Below are positions 5,842 through 8,737 of a DNA stretch of 8,737 nucleotides, in pieces. Positions within the stretch are counted from its first letter, which is position 1. Each line of letters starts with the position of its first letter. The notes beneath the pieces are model-generated. The model was not told the DNA's origin. It made no database searches and saw nothing but the letters and a program-made list of their open reading frames with translations. A program made the translations under genes and the position numbers. This DNA is from Bacteroidota bacterium. Lineage in GTDB: Bacteria; Bacteroidota; Bacteroidia; NORP154. The stretch spans positions 1 to 8,737 of the forward strand of contig NVRZ01000116.1 in NCBI GenBank assembly GCA_002401055.1. The letters run 5' to 3'.

Positions 5842-7962
5842 TTAATCCTGATAAAATTTAGCTCCGTCTGCAGCCATATCAAGTAGAACCTTGGGCGGCG
5901 AGAACCTTTCCCCATATTTACTTTCCAGCTCCTTACAAGTTTCTACGAAGTTGGAAACTCCTTTCCAGTCTATGAATGACAGTGCGCCTCCGGTAAATGG
6001 TGGAAAACCAATTCCCAATATAGAGCCGATATCAGCATCTTGGACAGAAGTAACGACATTCTCCTCAAACGTACGGGCAGATTCAACTGCCTGAATATAC
6101 AAGAGCCTTGTCTTTACCTCCTCGACATCTGGCTGATTCTCAGATAGAGGATAGAGCTTCGCCAATTCTGGCCACAAAAACTTCTTTTCTCCTTTTGGAT
6201 ATTCGTAAAATCCTTTTCCTGCCTTCTTGCCCGGCCTGTCTAGCTCCGTTATGAACTTGTCTACCACTTCCATGGCCTTGCCTTTGTATTTCTCTCCCAG
6301 ATCCTCTTCCGTTTGTTTATTGATCTTATACATCAGCTCAATGCTCACCTCATCTGCTATCGCAAGCGGGCCAACGGGCATTCCAGCCATTTTCCCGGCA
6401 TTGTCTATCAGTACAGGTGAAATCCCTTCTGCTAGGCATTCAATGCCCTCTAACAAGTAAGTCTTGAACACCCTAGAGGTAAAGAAGCCCCTGCCGTCAT
6501 TGACAACAATAGGAGTCTTTTTAATCTTGCCAATGTAATCCACGCACATAGCAGTTGCGTAATCAGACGACTTTTCTCCGAGAATGATTTCCACCAAGGG
6601 CATTTTGTCTACAGGTGAAAAGAAATGAAGTCCAATAAAATTCTTCGGTGCTTTGGAAGCTTCCGCCAAACCCGTTATCGGGAGCGTAGAGGTATTGGAG
6701 GCAAATACAGCGCCTTCCGCCATAACTGCTTCGGTTTCTTTGGTCACTGTTGCCTTCAGCGCTCTGTCTTCAAACACAGCTTCAATTACTAGTTGACATT
6801 CCGAAAGCCGGTCTGACTTATCAGTTGCATCAATTCTTCCAAGAACCTCGTCGCATTTTTCTTGTGTAATACGCCCCTGCCCTACCCATTTACTCAGGAT
6901 ATCTGCGCTATACGCTTTTCCTTTTTCTGCCGCTTCAACGCTTACATCTTTGAGAATAACATTGATTCCGGCATTGGCTGAGACAAAGGCTATACCTGCA
7001 CCCATCATTCCCGCACCTAGGATTCCTATGGTTTTAATGTCATTTTCAGGAATGTCCTTGGGCCTTGCCCCACCCTTGTTTGCCTTATTCAAGCTAAAGA
7101 ATAATGTCCTTATCATGTTCTTCGCCTCTGGAGATGTCACGGCCTGGGCAAAGTACCGCGACTCCAGCGCCAATCCACGTTCGATGGGAAGCTGTAGGCC
7201 CTCGAATACACAATTCATAATTAGGTGAGGCGCTGGGTAGTTTCCAAAAGTCTTCTTCAGAAGTAATCCAGCAGTAGCACCAAATACCATTGCAGCACTG
7301 GGAGTTTTGACACCACCACCAGGAATTTTAAATTTCTTCTGATCCCATGGTTGTACTGCCTCTCCGCCATCTTCAATCCATTTGATGCTTTTTGTTACCA
7401 GATCCTCAGCAGACTCTGCTAATTCATCTACCATGCCTAGTTCTTGAGCCTGTTCTGGCCTCAACCGCTTTCCTTCAAGCAATGGCTGCAGGGCAGGCTG
7501 AATTCCAATTAAACGTGGCAAGCGTTGCGTACCCCCTCCTCCAGGAAGTAATCCAAGGGTCACTTCAGGCAATCCTACTCTAACAGACTTCCCCTTGACC
7601 AATATTCTATGATGACAAGCCAAGCACAATTCATAACCTCCACCCAGTGCCGTTCCATTAATCGCCGCAACAACAGCTTTGCCACCAGTTTCCATCTTTC
7701 GTAATACCGCATCAAGCCGATTCGCAATGTCCACCACTTCGCTTGCATTCTTTGCTCCCATCAGGTGATTAAGGTCACCACCAACCATAAAATCCTTTTT
7801 TGAAGATGTGAGAATGATTCCTTTCACAGAATCATCTGCGAGTGCTTTGTCAAGGTTTGTATTCAGCGCCTCGATAAAAGGCTGATTAATCACATTCACC
7901 GAGCCATCGGGATTGTTCATGATCAATGATGCAATGCCGTTTGAAACCTCGTAGTCTATCAT
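5842..7962 (-). CDS. fadB: FadB/FadJ-type enoyl-CoA hydratase / 3-hydroxyacyl-CoA dehydrogenase
   Basis: A 706-residue bifunctional alpha subunit of the beta-oxidation complex, close to the usual length of about 710-730. Residues 1-190 are the crotonase-fold hydratase: AINGTALGGGYELCLACHHR and GLPEVTLGLLPGGGGTQRLPR carry the two catalytic glutamates (E111, E133). Residues about 310-490 are the NAD-binding dehydrogenase domain with GAGMMG at 316-321, SNTST at 422-426, catalytic H446 in GLHFFSP, E458 and N488. Residues about 490-706 are the C-terminal helical dehydrogenase domains (NDGRGFFTSRVF; GFPPFTGGALSFIDW). The enzyme hydrates 2-enoyl-CoA and oxidises the 3-hydroxyacyl-CoA with NAD, probably in a cytoplasmic complex with the thiolase encoded 65 bp upstream. 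That order supports an operon. ATG 7962 begins right at the crotonase fold; no clear Shine-Dalgarno precedes it. All key residues are intact. Confidence 0.95.
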   Translation of the reverse strand: MIDYEVSNGIASLIMNNPDGSVNVINQPFIEALNTNLDKALADDSVKGIILTSSKKDFMVGGDLNHLMGAKNASEVVDIANRLDAVLRKMETGGKAVVAAINGTALGGGYELCLACHHRILVKGKSVRVGLPEVTLGLLPGGGGTQRLPRLIGIQPALQPLLEGKRLRPEQAQELGMVDELAESAEDLVTKSIKWIEDGGEAVQPWDQKKFKIPGGGVKTPSAAMVFGATAGLLLKKTFGNYPAPHLIMNCVFEGLQLPIERGLALESRYFAQAVTSPEAKNMIRTLFFSLNKANKGGARPKDIPENDIKTIGILGAGMMGAGIAFVSANAGINVILKDVSVEAAEKGKAYSADILSKWVGQGRITQEKCDEVLGRIDATDKSDRLSECQLVIEAVFEDRALKATVTKETEAVMAEGAVFASNTSTLPITGLAEASKAPKNFIGLHFFSPVDKMPLVEIILGEKSSDYATAMCVDYIGKIKKTPIVVNDGRGFFTSRVFKTYLLEGIECLAEGISPVLIDNAGKMAGMPVGPLAIADEVSIELMYKINKQTEEDLGEKYKGKAMEVVDKFITELDRPGKKAGKGFYEYPKGEKKFLWPELAKLYPLSENQPDVEEVKTRLLYIQAVESARTFEENVVTSVQDADIGSILGIGFPPFTGGALSFIDWKGVSNFVETCKELESKYGERFSPPKVLLDMAADGAKFYQD

Positions 7963-7982
7963 TATTTTTAATTATCTAAGAA

Positions 7983-8028
7983 ATTCGTACCCCTTTTTCG
8001 TATTTCGTACCCTTTCGTATTTCGCACC
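7983..8028. repeat. Short tandem repeat between thiolase and fadB
   Basis: About 2.6 units occur: 7983-8001 (ATTCGTACCCCTTTTTCGT), 8002-8018 (ATTTCGTACCCTTTCGT) and a partial unit at 8019-8028 (ATTTCGCACC). Units differ in the length of their pyrimidine run. The last unit reaches the final base of the thiolase stop codon. In the transcribed direction the array reads GGTACGAAATACGAAA and is purine-rich, just upstream of the fadB start. It fills most of the 65-bp gap. Confidence 0.65.
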
Positions 8029-8737
8029 TAAACTCTTTCTATTATCGTTGCGATACCCATTCCTCCTCCAATACACAGACTCACCAACCCTGTGCTCTTG
8101 TCTGATCGTTCCAGCTCATCTAGTAAAGTCCCTAATAGCATAGCACCAGTTGCACCTAGTGGATGCCCCATGGCAATAGCGCCTCCATTCACATTCACAA
8201 CATCATGATTCACACCCATTTCCTCCATAAACCGCAAGGGAACCACAGCAAATGCCTCGTTAATTTCAAATAGGTCAATGTCTGTTATATCCATTCCCGC
8301 CTTTGAAAGCGCCTTTCGGGACGCAGGTGCCGGGCCTTCCAACATAATCGTTGGCTCTGCTCCTACAACTCCAAAGGATACCACCCTTGCGCGGGGTTTA
8401 AGGTTCAGCTTATCACCAATCTCCTTGTTGCCAATTAATACAACCGAAGCTCCATCTACAATTCCGGATGAATTACCTGCATGGTGAACGTGTTCTATTC
8501 TCTCAATTTCAGGATAACGCTGAATCGCCACAGAATCAAATCCGGCCATCGACCCCATTTGCTCAAACGCAGGCTTTAATTCAGAAAGCACCTCCGTAGT
8601 AGTTCCAGGCCTGATCATTTCATCCTTATCCAGCATTATGGCTCCATTATCATCTGTAACAGGAACAATTGTCTTTTCAAACCGTTTTTCATCCCAAGCT
8701 TTGGCAGCTCGCTTGTGTGATTCCACTGCAAATTCAT
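8028..8737 (-). CDS. fadA: FadA-type acetyl-CoA acyltransferase (thiolase), C-terminal part, cut by right edge
   Basis: The frame stays open to the window edge; the last codons read ...[14 protein letters not shown], a normal internal thiolase sequence, so the GTG at 8726 is not the start. About 235 of roughly 390-400 residues are visible; the N-terminus with the nucleophilic cysteine is missing. Counting from that valine, [12 protein letters not shown] lies at 82-93, FEINEAFA at 153-160, [16 protein letters not shown] at 180-195 (catalytic H188) and LCIGGGMG at 218-224 (acid/base C218). It would cleave 3-ketoacyl-CoA with CoA to acetyl-CoA and a shortened acyl-CoA. An extended segment before AGNSSG (about 57-81, including [13 protein letters not shown]) resembles, from memory, thiolases paired with FadB in trifunctional-type complexes such as those of mycobacteria. 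Transcription runs leftward into fadB. The thiolase call is firm; substrate length cannot be read. Confidence 0.93.
   Translation of the reverse strand, partial: EFAVESHKRAAKAWDEKRFEKTIVPVTDDNGAIMLDKDEMIRPGTTTEVLSELKPAFEQMGSMAGFDSVAIQRYPEIERIEHVHHAGNSSGIVDGASVVLIGNKEIGDKLNLKPRARVVSFGVVGAEPTIMLEGPAPASRKALSKAGMDITDIDLFEINEAFAVVPLRFMEEMGVNHDVVNVNGGAIAMGHPLGATGAMLLGTLLDELERSDKSTGLVSLCIGGGMGIATIIERV

Noticed and set aside
6227..7583. Several plus-strand open frames of 60-90 residues across fadB
   Set aside because: They lie opposite conserved FadB domains and reflect codon composition; none shows a motif or a plausible start context.
8278..8487. 69-residue plus-strand open frame over the thiolase
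   Set aside because: It is antisense to conserved thiolase motifs and has no recognisable features.

Overview
The window looks like chromosomal DNA of a Bacteroidota bacterium, probably a Cytophagia-type aerobe. The inference rests on family types and style: a Y_Y_Y/SpoIIE sensor phosphatase, a YwqK-like MORN_2 protein, TPR proteins with 40-residue repeats, intergenic palindromes, a moderately AT-rich composition and few clear Shine-Dalgarno sequences. No taxonomic marker gene is present, so this remains an inference.

The left part (1-3945) has three plus-strand genes. The first is the C-terminal part of a membrane sensor with a Y_Y_Y domain, one membrane helix, a coiled coil and a complete SpoIIE/PP2C phosphatase domain; its N-terminus lies outside the window. 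A secreted MORN_2-repeat protein follows after 111 bp. A secreted or periplasmic TPR protein with three C-terminal membrane helices comes 32 bp later. The shared theme is envelope, sensing and scaffolding, but nothing shows that the three act together. The 111-bp gap holds no promoter I can defend.

The right part (4047-8737) is fatty-acyl-CoA metabolism. On the minus strand lie a CaiB/BaiF-fold protein with the catalytic residues of alpha-methylacyl-CoA racemase, a complete FadB/FadJ-type enoyl-CoA hydratase/3-hydroxyacyl-CoA dehydrogenase, and the C-terminal part of a FadA-type thiolase cut by the right edge. Thiolase and FadB are adjacent, in the order expected of a beta-oxidation operon transcribed leftward. 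The racemase would let (2R)-methyl-branched acyl-CoAs enter that pathway. A small four-helix membrane protein of unknown function sits on the plus strand between racemase and fadB.

The most unusual feature is repeat DNA. An imperfect palindrome of the widespread 'GTCATTGC...GAAGCAATCTC' type lies at 2323-2416, inside the start of the TPR gene, and supplies most of its signal-peptide region. A perfect 16-bp inverted repeat separates the convergent TPR and racemase genes. A composite of direct, inverted and tandem repeats fills the gap between the membrane protein and fadB and includes the stop codon of the former. A short tandem repeat fills the gap between thiolase and fadB. No RNA genes, CRISPR array, insertion sequence or clear novel multi-gene system were found.
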